From positions 5,451,505 through 5,515,504 of the forward strand of contig PTFA01000024.1 of NCBI GenBank assembly GCA_003342895.1: a stretch of 64,000 nucleotides of DNA, written 5' to 3'. Made by a program: the position numbers and the translations under genes. The notes beneath the pieces were generated by a model. That model was not told the origin of the DNA and did no database searches. It saw only the letters and a program-made list of their open reading frames with translations. Below are positions 1-14,200 of this stretch, piece by piece (position 1 is the stretch's first letter; each line of letters opens with the position of its first letter). The stretch comes from Casuarius casuarius (Eukaryota; Chordata; Aves; Casuariiformes; Casuariidae).

Positions 1-1239
1 GTTAATTTCCTCAGCAAAAGTTACCTCATTGTGTTTTTAAAAGTGACTGTGCAAGCCTAGGTTTGGGAACGTGACCATACAGATGCTGCCCACAGAACTG
101 CTCATACTAAAATACTAATGTTTAAATAACGAAGCCAAAAGGAAAAAAAAAGAAAAAACCCCCAGCAATGTGTGTCCAGTTGCATGCTATTTTCTAAGTG
201 CATATGCAACACAATACTGCATTAAAAATTCCTTTAAGAATACAGAGCTCACAAAATGAAACTTATATTTATTAAATCACACAAACACCAGTTTTCAAAT
301 TTAAGTCATATTCGTTTTACATATTTATCCCACCAGTTTCATTTCACACTGAACACTCCAATGTAGAAATAAAAGAGACAACAGCATGCCTGAAATGCTG
401 AAGGGCATCAGATTCTTACTGAAATTCACAAGGAAATAGTATATTTTTTTTCCTTTTAAAAAGAGTACTCCTCCCCTTCTTTCCTTGCATAGAAGAAGGA
501 CTAGCACCCAAGTACTGTCCAGGCCCCACCATCTGAGAAAGGCATGATGGTAGCCTATAAATCAAGTGGCACAAAGAGGTGAAAGTGGCATGGCGGAATG
601 AAACCTGAAATCTGGTGTCATTTAATGCCCTGTAGATCTTGCAGTAAAAAAGACAATGAACAAACATAAGGTGGTGGTGTCCACACTAGGTAAGCTGAGG
701 AACTCGCTGCCACAGGATACTGAAGATAATTAGAGGCTCCACAGGGAAAAGACACTGAGTAAATTCACAGAAGAAAAAAAAAATCCACCAAGGGCTATTC
801 GACTCAAAGACATCACCCTGTCTCAGGAAGTCCCTGAACCCCACATGTCTAGCAGCTCAGAGATTATGAGGAGTATCACTGTCAAGTCTTGTTTCTATCA
901 TTAAATTCTGCTGGGATGACTGAGGGTGGCCAGATATAAGCAAAGGGGAAAAATTGCTTAGTATCACTACTAACTATAGGAATAAGATGAGGATTTAAAA
1001 AAAGTAGACTGCATTCAGAAGATTTTAAAAGAGTTTAATTTAAAATTAGCATGTCATAGCTTACAATACTACACTGTACAGCCAGTGTAAAATGTAAATC
1101 AGTGGCATCATAAATATAAATTCATCACTTTGCCTTTAATTTCATGGAGGTATTGTGCGTTGCTGCATACTGCTCAAGCTGTGGTTATTTAATGTTTGTT
1201 TACTTAAAACAATCATAGTGCAACTCATGTAGAAAACTT
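1..1239 (-). other. ERCC6L2 3' UTR and downstream flank
   Basis: This AT-rich sequence after the stop holds no open frame I can support. On the minus strand there are ATTAAA hexamers (about 1188-1193, 1135-1140, 1034-1039 and 621-626) and one AATAAA at 268-273. Any of these could set the 3' end, so the UTR may be from about 50 bases to about 1 kb long. The next gene downstream is not in the window. Confidence 0.5.
268..273 (-). terminator. Candidate poly(A) signal AATAAA
   Basis: This is the only canonical AATAAA on the minus strand after the ERCC6L2 stop within the window. It would give a 3' UTR of roughly 1 kb. The nearer ATTAAA variants are alternatives, and RNA ends cannot be read from DNA alone. 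Confidence 0.35.
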
Positions 1240-2218
1240 TCATTTTACTACATTGCAAGATGTAGCAGTGGATGACTCATCTTTATCATCTGGACTGTAT
1301 TTTTTCCATAGAAAGTTTTCATTTTTTTTCCAAAGAGAACTTTCACACACTTTTCTCTTTTCTGTCACCGAGGAAAGAGGTGCTCTTTCACACAGCTTCT
1401 CTATGACTGCTATGTCTCTGAGCTTTCTGAGGCTGTCCTCGTTCTCCTCATTCAGCATGTCCCAGAAATCTTTTGGTCTCTCTTTTGATTTTTCTGCTTG
1501 CCCTGAAGGAAGTCTCCTTGGTAATTCTGTAGGCCTATTTCCATCATTTCTGAAGAAGTCATTGAGAATAGAGGTATCTCCAAGTAAGTCCACAAAAGAG
1601 TTTTTCTTACAAGTCTGAGCTTTTCTCTCCCCATTTTCTGACTGAGACAGGCATCTTTTTCTTGGCGGCTGTGTTCCTTCTGAGTCCTGCTGTCCTTTAC
1701 AGCTATTTACAGACAGCACCTCAATTATTTCTGATTTACTGCTTAATGAGCCAGATGCCATAAAATCCTTGAATGCCTGACTGTTTCCCCTTCTGATATG
1801 TTGAGCAGCAACAGTGGGTGATTGTTTACATTTTGCATTAACACACACATTATCTTGTATGCAGGAGTCATTGTGAAGTTGCTCTGCTTCTCCTTTATGT
1901 CTTTGCTGGCTGCATATTTCTGTAGTTCCACTCAGAAGATAACCTCTGGCTGATGAAGGTCTAGACTTGGATCTTCCAAAATTAACAATAGATTTTCTTT
2001 TTCTGGAACGTCTTGCACACACTTCTCCTTCCTCATAGTCATGTGAAACATGTGCTGGTATTTCAACTGCAAAGAAAGCCTCTGCCTCTGGATGCTTGGA
2101 AGTGTAAAATTCCTTCAACATTTTCTGCCGTGTTTCTGATGTAGCTTCTGCAATATGTTCTGCAAGTTCTTCTACTGATCCCATGTTGAAGTGGGATACC
2201 ATTTCCTCAAATTGTCTC
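1240..2218 (-). CDS. ERCC6L2: ERCC6L2 exon 19: C-terminus and stop
   Basis: Residues 1234-1559 then TGA. It begins [11 protein letters not shown], and [20 protein letters not shown] continues the probable HEBO region. Basic clusters RRSRKRK (1303-1309) and PPRKRCL (1418-1424) look like nuclear localisation signals. Conserved blocks near the end are LLGDTSIL (1445-1452), RPKDFWDML (1481-1489) and FLWKKYSP (1536-1543). The acceptor is GACACAG. Confidence 0.96.
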
Positions 2219-5200
2219 CTGTGTCATCAGGAAGGAAAAATAGTTATTCTGACACCTTTAATTAGGAACAAAAAAAAACTTGCAAGTAATTCAGTCAGTT
2301 CATTTACCTCATATATCCCAAAAAGTAATCACTAAGAGTAATTTCCTTGAGAAGCAGTATTTGTTTTATTAGCAAAAAGAAAGAATAATGGTCTTAAAAG
2401 AACTGAAGTGACTTGTAAACCCCAAACTCCAGTGTGATTTCCTCAGTTTAAGAGCTGAAGATTCACTGACATTCAGTGTAGGTAAGATTATGCGCCAAAG
2501 GTCCAGATTTCAGAAGGTATTTGGCTACCAAAAGAGGCAGATAGATAGATGATAGAATGTTTTGGGGGAAAAAAAAGTAGTTGCTCAAACTCCTTTTACG
2601 AACTTGTTAAACTAGAGCTGGATAAACACAATCACAGCAAGCAGGGACTGTCCGCTCTACCTATCTAGTTATCTGTGGAATGTTTGTTTTCTGCTAAAAG
2701 GCCAAGCTCTAACTAAAGGAGGAGACAACCCTGAGGATAGCCCATAGTCTAGGGTCAGGTTTGGGGCGGGGGTAAGTGGAAGGAGAGAGAGGCGAGTGTA
2801 TGTTCCCTTCTCAGACATGGGACATGAAACTCTAAGGATCCTCACTGAGTGTGACAACCGCCAGCCATGTCCCATTCAACTTTCTAGCTACAGCAGACCA
2901 GCCTGAGGCACTGAATGACCCTCATTCACTGTATAGGGGATCTTGATGCATTACAAAGTCTGAGTTCTACCTGCAAGCAAGTTGATTTGCTTAACACTTA
3001 AGAGCACTTAATTTGAAGGTGCTTAAGCCTGTTGTTAGACATGGCTTTAAGTTCCTGTGATAACATTATCATCACTTCACTGCCTTTGAAAATTTTACTT
3101 CAATAAATTATTGATAGCTATGGTTACATTTTTGAAAATCGTAGCATGAATGGTTCCCCTCTGCCTCCCCCTTAAATGTTCAGAATTTACAATGTCTGTG
3201 AGAGCAAGTAACTAGCACACCAGTAATAGTTTGGGTAGTTAAAGCCAGCTGTCTAACATGACAGATTCTGAATACTTACAGATATTACTTAGGCATCAGC
3301 TCTCATATCTAGTCATTTCATTGTGTCAAGGCCAAATTAAAAATAGATACCAAATCCTACTTCTATAGGTGCACCCAGTTAGCAGCAGCTTTCTCCTTTC
3401 TGTTTCCACATACCATCCTGTTACTGCTACTGCATTTCTATCTGTGTACCATTGGAATTTAGGTGGTACTAATAGTAATAGCTTGGGAAAAAGGGAAAAT
3501 ATGAGAAGATGGAAAGATTATCATCCTTCCAAAGATGAGGATAGAAAAACAACATATTAAAAGAAATGTTAAAAAAAAATGGAGCCCCTTGCTAAAAAAT
3601 AAATACAATGTCCAATTTTTTTTAGTCTTTCAGTGACAGTGAGTGATGAGATCTGGGCAAAACCAGTAGCCAAAGGTTCACACTATAAAATGTCTTGTTT
3701 CTATACAGTTTAAATGTTAGTTTGTAGTACTGCCTGGTGCATGTACTATGAACCCTGTGGGGATGGCATCTACATAGCTATGTAATGCATAACATATTGA
3801 ATCAACATGTTAGAGTGATCTGTGGGTTCAGTTCATTTTATTAATCAATTATAATACTCTTTGTATAGTGTGAGCTGAAGTTTCCCATTAGTTCTGCTCC
3901 TCTGCTCTTGCCACAGAAAATCATCAGTATTCCCTCAGCATTGTTAAAGCATAAAGACAGGGAAAAAAAAAAACAAAACAACCCCACACAATTGCTCAGA
4001 GGATAGTTCTAAGCTTAAAATTTTACTTCTATCTCACCAAGACAGTCTCACCTGCGGACTTCTTTGGGTGTCCTTCCAAACAAGAAGGTGGTTGAACCTA
4101 TTTTGTGTACTTTCTTGTTTTTCTGTGTTACAGGATGCATAACAAACAGGTGATGTTGCTTACTGTTCACCAACATTTCTTCTCTCATAATACTGTTCTT
4201 CTCTGCTACATCCTCTTCTGGGTTTTCTTCATTTTTCTAGTAAAAAGAGATACAGAAATCATCAAAATTGTGTTTTTTGACGTAACGATGACTTCCATTA
4301 CGACCATTTCTGCCATCCTTATCTAGGGCTCAGTGGTTTGAGTGCTAAGACTCAGATTCAGAGCTCCAGCACAAATTCCCTCTTCGGTCACAAACTTCCT
4401 GGAATGCTGAAGGCAAGTGTTAGTACCTCATGTGTAACATGGGATATTTTTACTTCCAAAATACAGTTTAGTTGTGAGGATAAATGAAAGATCATGAAGT
4501 TCTCTAATGCATTAATGGGGAATATACAAATACTTAACATTGTGCAACAGGACTTAAATCTCAGACCCTGCAAGTATTATTGTAATATAGAAAAATATCT
4601 GTGTCAACAGGTTACAGTCTTAATAAATACTAATATCTTCCTGGATTCATTTAGCAAGCTTAATGGATCCTCTAGATTCACTAGTTTCTGCTTACTGAAG
4701 TATGTTACACAGTTTATGCACAGTATATTCAGAACTCCTAGTTACTTTACGCTCAAGGAAACATTTTTAAAACAGCAACTGATGAAAGATATGTGTTTTA
4801 TGTTATTTTCAGCTCTAGGTAAATGTCGTAAAGTATTCTGGAAGTTTCTGCAACCCCACTGAAAGCTAAGGCCACTTGCTTTCAAAATTTAACAAAGTAC
4901 TTTGAAAATAACAACTATAAATAATCACAATATTATTCAAAGATAATAAAGTTAGGGTAGAGCATTTTTTGCTAGTATCACAATCTCTAATACCACAGTC
5001 GCAAACATGCATATTTAATCAGGGCTGTAAAGATGCTTTTGAAAGAGATATTACAACACTTACCTGCAAAGGAACAAAAAGAATTGCATGTTCGACTCAT
5101 CATAATATTGACATCATTAAAACACTCTGGAATTTAAATGTGATGATTCTTCAATAGGAAATACCAATGTAATTGTAATGGCCATAAGAAACTGATGTTT

Positions 5201-8200
5201 TAATCAAATGAAAATGATTTTGTTACCAGTCTAACTCCTCATGTATCAATAGTCAGCTTCTTGGACAAAAGTATGATCCCATTTACACTTTAAAGTTATT
5301 TCTTCAGAAATTTTCTTAAATTCTCGTAGACTACTTCCTGTCTCCCAAAAGGCAAGCCAAGGGCAATACAAAGATTAAAGAATGTGCATGAGAAAAACGG
5401 AGAGAAACAGAAAAGCAACATTACAGTTTGGTTTTTGTTTTTCTAAATGAGATAAAGGGAAAGAATAACTACTTAGTAATGTCCTCAGTCCCTCTACTAA
5501 CAGTATTTGAGAGATGAAAACAGAAACTGTGTTCACACCTTGTCATCTGCAGTTCAAACTTTGGTTTTGGATCTACCGCATTTCTCCCAATGTGTTTCTA
5601 TTTGATCCATGTCCACTTCCTAATTTCCATGGGCTGTTCACAATGTTCTTGAGTTTTAGGATCTCGCATCTGTTCTCAATCCATTGCTTTGGCAAGTAAC
5701 CTCAAACTAGCATACAGACAGAGATGTTAATACTAAGGGACCTACGGACATACATTTTCACTTCTGTAAGATAAATGCACCGCTCTAAACACTAAAATTT
5801 CACTGCACTATTAAAAAATAGACTACACAAATCTGAAAGCAAGGCCTCAATTAAGATGAAAAAGTTCTCTATCTCCCAATAGGAATGTTATGATGATAGC
5901 AACAAACTTAAGACTGAATTAGCAGATGTTATCTATAGCATATATAAATATTCCACAGTTATCTTGCTCATTCTGTATACAATTAAAAATATTTACAAGT
6001 ATACTTTTTTGGATATGCATGGATAATACAGAACTGTACTTGGAAAATGTATTTTAAAAGAAAAAAAATGTTGCTTTTAAAATACATTATTTTTTATGAA
6101 AGTTTTTGAAGGAAAAATATTTATAGCTTTCAGACCTCAGTGTGATAAAACTTAGCATCTCTCAGGAATAAGGAGTAATGTGAATGCTGTATAATTTTAT
6201 TCATGCAGACATAACTTGTGTAGAATACAAGCCTAACCATGCCAATGTCTGTCTTAGAAGTATTTAAAACTCCCATACATGTGCATCCATCTACCTCTTA
6301 ATAAACAAAACCAAAGTATATAAGGCAGCAATACTTCGGTTTATGCATCTGTTCAAACACAGAAGATTAAAAATCTCTCTCTTTGGGAAAAAAGCCAAAT
6401 CTTGTAAACACACTGAAAGTCATGAAATTGCTTGTCTTTGCAGAATATCGGGATTACTGCAAAAAATACTGCTAATTGTAAATAAACCCACAAACAGTAT
6501 ATTTAGTTCTACAAGTACAAAACTTCAAAGTACAGTGACCAACAATGGCAAACGCAAAACAACAGCAAAATACCGCCATATACAGACATGGAGCTCCCCT
6601 TCTTCTGCCCAAATAAACTGCTGAAAGTTTACTCCAGAAGGTAGAAAAAGTTACTATAAACCGTTACCCCAAGAGCTATAAGAGCAAATACTAGGAAAAG
6701 CCCAAGGCCACTGAATCACTCTTAAACATCTTAACTCAGTTGTCTGGACTAAAGCCAATCTGTTAAATGGCACCCAGTTAGGCCGAAGCACAACAACTGG
6801 CTCAGTTGAATTTGTGAGTATTTCTGAAAGTTTGTCAACTTAAATCCAACCCAACCCCCCCCCCCAAATCCAATAATTTTTTTTTAATGATAAACTTTCG
6901 TCAGCCAAACAAAAACACTTATTTCAGTTTTTCTTAAGATGTCTCCACATTCTTTAAAGGTCTGAAGTCCGTTACTCTGAGTGGCACCTGGATGAGGCCC
7001 TAGGTAGAGAGAAGCTGNATCTTTCTACTAGGGTTCCTGTTAAAAAACAGTGAAAAGTTCTGTCTACATTCCAGCATTTTATTACTCTGCTTTCTTTTGA
7101 TCTGTATTACTCTAAGTCTGCTCTAATATCTTTCCTCTCATGCATGATTTCTTTCTGAATCCCCCTTTCAGTGGTTGCCTTCGAACTCACTGATTCAAGC
7201 CTGTTTCATGCCAGCAACTTCCTTCCAACAGCTTTCTATTTTCCATTCCTCAGGAGCTTTCTCTACCATCAACCCTCCCCCCATCATTTGCTAACTCCTC
7301 CTACATCAAATCCCATGTTGACATTACAGCACTGGTCTTGTTCGTCTGAATTATCCTGTATACCACACGCATAAGGCATTCTTGCAAAATAAGAATGAAA
7401 TGACTAGAATTTGATTGATCTAAGAACCTCCGTATGGCTCAGTCCAGGCACTTCTCACTCCTTGATTAAGAAACTACATGATGCGTCTCTATAGTGCCAC
7501 GAACGTTTGTAGGAGGAATGAAATGAGGTCTAGGAGATTAAAAAGTGTTTAAAATAGCCCGACTCTTGCTCTTGCATTACTGATACTAGCCTGTTTAAGA
7601 ATCTTTTTATATAATTGAATGGAAGGCCCTTTATTAATTACTAAATGTTATGACCAAAAATAAATCACAAGCAGTATACTGTGCATTTGGCACTGCACTT
7701 AACTTATGCTACTGTATATTAATATACTGAGGTTAGTAACTGTGTTGCTGAACTTTTTGAAAGAACAACATTTTAATAATAAAAGATATTACTGTACTGC
7801 TTTTCAAATCATTATTGCAACACTGGAAAGAAACTGCTGATTGGTCCATAAGCATATCTCAGGACTGGCAAGAAACAGTGGTTTAATAAAAAAAAAAAGT
7901 GGAGAATAAGAATAAAGAGTCAATATTTTTGTCAAAAAATTCTAAATTTTTTGCCAAATAGCAAGTCTGGCTTTGCTTTATGGCTCAGCCAGATAGCTAC
8001 TGAAAAACGTTAACTGATTTAACACAGAAAGGGGAAAAATAATCAAAAGATTAAAATCACACAAATAGCAACAGGAATTCTTTCTCCTGGAAAGAAGATT
8101 CCACCCAATTCTATATAAGCAACAGTACAATTCTCTTACTTTCAAATGTAAATATGCTTAAGATTTTCAAATACATGACTGTGGGCAAGTCATTCTCAAT

Positions 8201-11200
8201 AACAACTAAAATCACAGTATAGAAACCCAAAAGGATTCCTGCCAAACATTATACCATCACAGACATACAGGATTATTGTGTGTTAAAATATCTTTCATGT
8301 ATTACATAGCACATCTTCTGATTAGCCTTCTGAAATTTTTATGATGCAGAGCTAAAGGCATAATTAATGTGTCACATAGATCATTATATACACTGAATGT
8401 GTTAAAGAATATTTATAAGATTGACGGCAAATATGAAATATGTTTGTCTTCATCAAATATTAGCTATGCTGAATACAGTATATATTTGCAGTAGACATTA
8501 TGAAGTTTCCACTCTTCAAATGCTTAAATTTTCCCTTTAAAACCTGACCATGTATTTTTTGGTCATCTGATAAATTAACTGCACTAATACTAATTACTTG
8601 AATGTAACATTTTTACTATTTTATTCAACACTGAAAATATGATAGCTTTCCACTTTGTCAAGATCTCCATACAAAGTTAAACAGGGATAGACAATTTATT
8701 TTCAAACAAAAGCATGCATCTAAGACACACAGTGCCACAAATGAAAGCACAAATGAAAGCTTTTTAGTAAAAGGCAACTTTTTTTTGTTTAAAAAAAGTA
8801 TTTCAGAAAAGATTATATTGCAGAATATATCACAGTAAATGGGAAAACATATTTAGGAGTTGCTCAAAGTACAGTCATATGAAATTGTAAAATTCTGATG
8901 CAAACTAGGGAAAATAACATGTAAAAACACTGCCATTTCTTCCTGTCTTACATTTGGTTTCTTACCTTATCCTCTCTTCATTTAACTGCATCTACTCTAA
9001 AGAGGCTTTCCATGTACTGCAACAGGAAAGAAAAGGGACAATTACCCAGTTGAGGAGAAAATAGTCTTAAAAGGATCCAGAAAGCTTTGGGACCCTGTCA
9101 CTCATCAAAAAATGCATCATAAGAAAACATTTATTTTCACCTCTTACATCCCATTTTCTTTGAGATGCACATTACCATACAAGGTTTAATCAAGAGTCCA
9201 GCAAAAATGGCAGCATCTGCACATTTAGGGTTCCACAACAGTCTGCATTTAAGACTCACATGCACTTGCTTTTCAAGGACAGTGGAGACATGCAGCTGAG
9301 CATCAAGCAAAAAATTCAAGTATTACAAGGCAGGAATCACTTCTATCTTGAGATTCCACCTTGAATCTACAACAACTCTTGGATCTGTTAAGACCATCAC
9401 CGTGTGATGGTCTAAGTGTCTTCTGCACTGTTGCAGAAACTTTTAAAGAATATACACATACCAAAAGCAGTTTTTATCTTTGAAAGAACATAATTTCTGT
9501 ATCTTTTCTTCCTACAGTAGGCATAGAGAGATGGCTCCACACTTTGGGGAAATGAATGCAAATCAATGTATGAGCATCCTCGCACATGACTGAAATGCCT
9601 GGCCACCTTAAGCCTGTGACCTCCCTCTTTCTCACTTTAGCTCTTTCAAGCAAGGCAAAAGGGTACAATGTGCATCTTTTTAAGCACAGCAAGATGAAAA
9701 CATACAGGAGAGCAAATGAGCACATGCTGGGAGTGGGATGACTAAATGAAGGCTCAAGGACGATACTTGCTTTTTTAAGCTGTCTCAACTCTGTGGCAAT
9801 TCCTCAAGTCGCAAGGTATACAGGATACTGAATTTCCTTCAGAAGCCTGAATCTGAAGTTTTAAGCATGTTTGCATAGTTATTCCTCAGCCGTAATTGTA
9901 CTATGTCTGAGTTTCTTCCTCTCTCTTACTGCCTGGACTACCCAAAGTATCACTCTGGTAGTATCTTGCCAGATACAGATTTCCAGTCAGCAGTTCTTCT
10001 TTCTGGTTTCCTTCACTCGTAGCTGGAACTGTGTTAACTGGCTTTTCTCTGCAAGTATGCATGAAACCACTGCTGCCAGATATGTGGGATGCTTTCCATT
10101 GCACAGTTTCATTGTTTGTTTTCATTTCTAAAACAAACAAGAAAGGCCTACTCAAGTCTCTAGCTGCCTTGCCATCACCTAAGCCATACAAAAGCATGAA
10201 ACACAGTAAAGACAGTACGACTTTCCTCTTAAAACTCACTTGCAAGCAAATGATAAACAAACTCTTATGCCGTATTCTACTTTGTATTTTCTTACTCCCT
10301 TCAAAACCTGAGACACATGCCCTTCTGGATATACTGCAAGTTGCAGCAGTTGGAACTATTTCTTGTTATTTACTGACTACATTCCAATGAACTTCTCTAT
10401 CTACCCAAATTACAATCCTAAATAATCTCAGCTAATCTTTTCCCCTTATAGTTTTCCCTGCTCCTGCCCCCCCCAGCCCCCGGGACTTTTTCTATAGTAC
10501 ATGTGAATTACTGGGACCTTTCAATATGTTGTTCTTGAATATATGCTATTCTTAGACACTGTTTTTATTTTAACTATATTTTCTGTACCTGTCAGGACAT
10601 GTATAAACATCCTGAGGCATCTGCTACCTGACTCTTCATTCTTGGTTTCTTCTTCTCTCTTCCACACTAACGCACTTCAGGCAACATTTTCTTCCTAAGT
10701 TCTTCTGCATACCGAAAATACAATGGCATCCATATAAAATTGTGGTAAGATTTCCTTACTTTTATCAGCAGGGATGGCTAGATGCTGGTGGTTCTTTAAT
10801 TGCTTTAAAAATAAGAGCTATTTTATGATCTTGACTATATGGACATCTAGAGCATATCATCAGAAAACATCTACTTTCAGCTGGTTCTTAAATAAACCAA
10901 AATTGCTTTTCTATCTACAGGTGATAGGGTATTGAACAAATGATGTACTTCAAAGGTGACTTACACATCTCACAGCTTGAAGCAAGCTTGAATAGCATCA
11001 TATTTTATAATGATTTCTAAAGTGCCCATTAATTTTTCCTTAGAATTTGACGTTCCTTATAGAAATGCAGTCTCCCTCAGACTGAACTGGCCTATTCTTC
11101 AAATAAAATGGGACTGTAGAATGAGAATTAGATGCAACTGTGAAGATAATATTCAGCACCTCAACTGCCTTAGAAAATGGAGCTAACCTACCTTGAAATT

Positions 11201-14200
11201 TCAACTACTCTAGGACAACTACATTCTATACTTAAACTTTCTGAACTAGACAAAACTATTCAGGATGTTGACTACTGATACTGTGGCAACAATATCTAAT
11301 ATTTGGTAATATCATCGCAGACCAAGAGCTGAAATATTCTTCAAGTTACAAGAACATGGTTAGACTTATCCTAGGTCCAAACTACTCCTCCAACATATTC
11401 TGCCAACAGCCAAAGCAGGATACGTTCTTTTATTTTCACTGGCTTAGGGGGAGACCAGCATTTAGCCATCCCTGCTGATAAAAGTAAGGAAATTTTATCA
11501 CAGTAATGTACTTAGTTTTTCCTGATTGTCATCTCTCGCATTTTTACTTGTTTAACTGAGACCAAGGACAAACTGTAGCAGTGGAGAACAGACTATTAGA
11601 TCAATTGAGAATGGATTTCTTCTCTCTGTTTTGCATTAGCTCCTGAGTCTCACTGTTTCTTCTCCAATTAGGCAACAGAGCAAACATTTCTCAGGAGCAT
11701 TTTCGTTCCATTTTTTGACTTTTTAACAAAGTGAATTCATAAAAGTCATACATCACTTTTCTGCTCCAAAAACCTGGCCATAAATCAATATAGTTATCAT
11801 GCTGTTGAAAATGAGATAATCAGCCTGTCTCAGTTCAAAGCCCAGGTAATTGCTTATTCTGGCAGAAGTCTGTGGACTGGCACCTATCTTCTATAGTCCC
11901 CCCCACCCCTTCATCAAACAGTACCAAACCAAAAATCAGGCAGGTACACCATAAAGAAAATGCAACTACATGCTTCACAGAATGCCACATATGGACTCAC
12001 TGCATTCAAAAAAGAAAAAGAAAGAAAAACACTGAAAGACATACTGAAATGGTTAATACTATTGTAAGTTGAAACAGTAAACTCAATAAAGCAGCATTAC
12101 AGGCAGATCATTTGGGAACAATTACATTAAAGCTGAATAGCATTCTCCATCCCAAAAGAACAAGGAGAATGGAATGTTATCTCCCCAAAGTCTACTCATT
12201 GTAAACAACTATCTAAGCTTGCTAAATCCAAAAGCTGTGCAAACACACTGCAATCAGAGGTACTACAACTGATAGAAAGTCTTTGTTTAAATAATCTACA
12301 AAATGTCAATGCAAGACAAATACGATAAAGAGGAGTTCTAATAACACAACTTTTGTATTTACAGTATTCTCAACAGCACTTAAACCTGCACTGGAGATAA
12401 AAAAGGCATGTTTCTTCCTAGGCTGACAGCATGCTTAGTTCTCTCATTTACACCACACTGCAATAACATAAAGAAGGGTTTACCATTAATCCAGGTTTTA
12501 CTACAAAGCATCCCGTTATTTCTCTGTCAAACACTGGCAAGAGTGCCAAGTGTCTGTCATCCAATTCAGAGGATTAAGTTTTCTTTTATAGTGTGATTCT
12601 TGTACCAATTTATAAAAATACAGATATAGTTTCTTTGAGCTGGTCACAGTCTATATTTTGGCCTGAATTCATGCCGCAGAGGTTGAATATGACAGCTGGC
12701 AGGAAGCTGAGGGGAGAATACATCCTCCCCCTTTTCAGTCACCACATTTCTGTTGCCATAGTGATTAATCCTCAATTGAATGGCTGTCTTTGTACATTTC
12801 TTTTCAGTAAAACTTTAAGTAAACTTAAGTTGAAAACATGCCGTTGACTTAAAAAAAAAAAAAAGAAGACTCCACATTTTCAACAGGTACAGTACAAGTT
12901 TTTGTGACTAATACATTTCCAAGTATTAAAAAGAGCAAATGAGCTCTAATGTGGTACATCACCAGTTTTTCAAAATATTTGGGATGTCCTGTTCCCATTT
13001 TCAATTTTTCTGTGAAGCCTCCAAGCCTTCTCCAAAGTTCTCCCCATGCTCCAACCTCCCCCAACAAGATCCCTATTGAAAAAATACCTCACAAATTCAG
13101 CTTTATAGAAACTAAAGAAAGCCTGTTCCAGACTTCGGCAAAATAGTTCACCCAGGTTGTTTTTGCCAATTAACGCAGAAATTAATTAGGGAATTAATTA
13201 TGGAATGCTGACGTTTAATTCAGAACAGACTGGAAACATTAGAAGAGGATGTTTCATCTTGGCTCCGGGAGGCTTCCATTTATCATGGTGAGCTAAGAAA
13301 AAAAATCAAAATAAGTCACAAGCTCTTGCGCTGGGGGGGACCAAACAAAAACAAAACCACCCCAAACAGGTTGCTTTGTAATTTAGCCACTAGGAAAAAA
13401 AAAATTAAAAATTATCAATGATTAAAAATATTTAGTAGGTGACTAAGACTAACATTTACTAAGTTACTAAGATTAACACTTTCTCCCCCCTCCCCCCAAA
13501 AAATCATAATGCAGGAAGAATGTTTAACAGAATATCGTAGGAATGTCTGTTATGACTTTTTGCAATGGCTGCAATAAATGTCCTTTTCTCCCCTAGAAGT
13601 TTTACTGTGGTGTCAGAAGGCCACCCTGTCCAGTCTACAGGTTCGTTGCATGTTTTCTTCTTTCAGAGCTTTTCATTTGAATGTTCTTCTTTACACAAAC
13701 TAGCTGAAAACCAAAGCAAAGAACTGTCTGTCTAACAAATAGTGATCATCTTCCATTAGTTTCATGAAAAAACTATCAGTTTATAACCAAGTATTTGCAC
13801 ACAGGTGCAGAGTATTTGAATTGAAATTAAGATGCAGAACAAATATGACTCAATGTCATTAAATCAGTGCAAAAACAACACACAAAATGCAGGAAAAAAA
13901 GTCATTTATTCCAATAGATTGATTTTTGAATATAATCTTCTTCACTCAGACCTTCACAAAAGACAAGAAAAGCCTTTTCAAGAGTAATCTTCTATGAAAT
14001 ATCAGAGCATATTTTGCAGTCACATAAATAAGGAGGCAGCAGGGGCGAGCTCTGGATAGTCTTCCCTGGAGTAGCTGCCTGTTGCAGTAAGTGGCATGCA
14101 TTTTCTACCCTCAGGTGTTCAGAATACTGAAACCTGGTGTGATTCTCATACACGTATTCGGCAGTGTGATAGGGGAGAACTGACCGTATTTTGCCTCCAC

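Noticed and set aside
1253..1618. 121-codon plus-strand frame opposite exon 19
   Set aside because: It is an antisense shadow of the C-terminal exon with a Ser/Phe-rich composition and no similarity.
9871..10390. Overlapping frames of 86-119 codons on both strands in intron 17
   Set aside because: They are mutually antisense, with no domain, no splice context and no compositional sign of coding.
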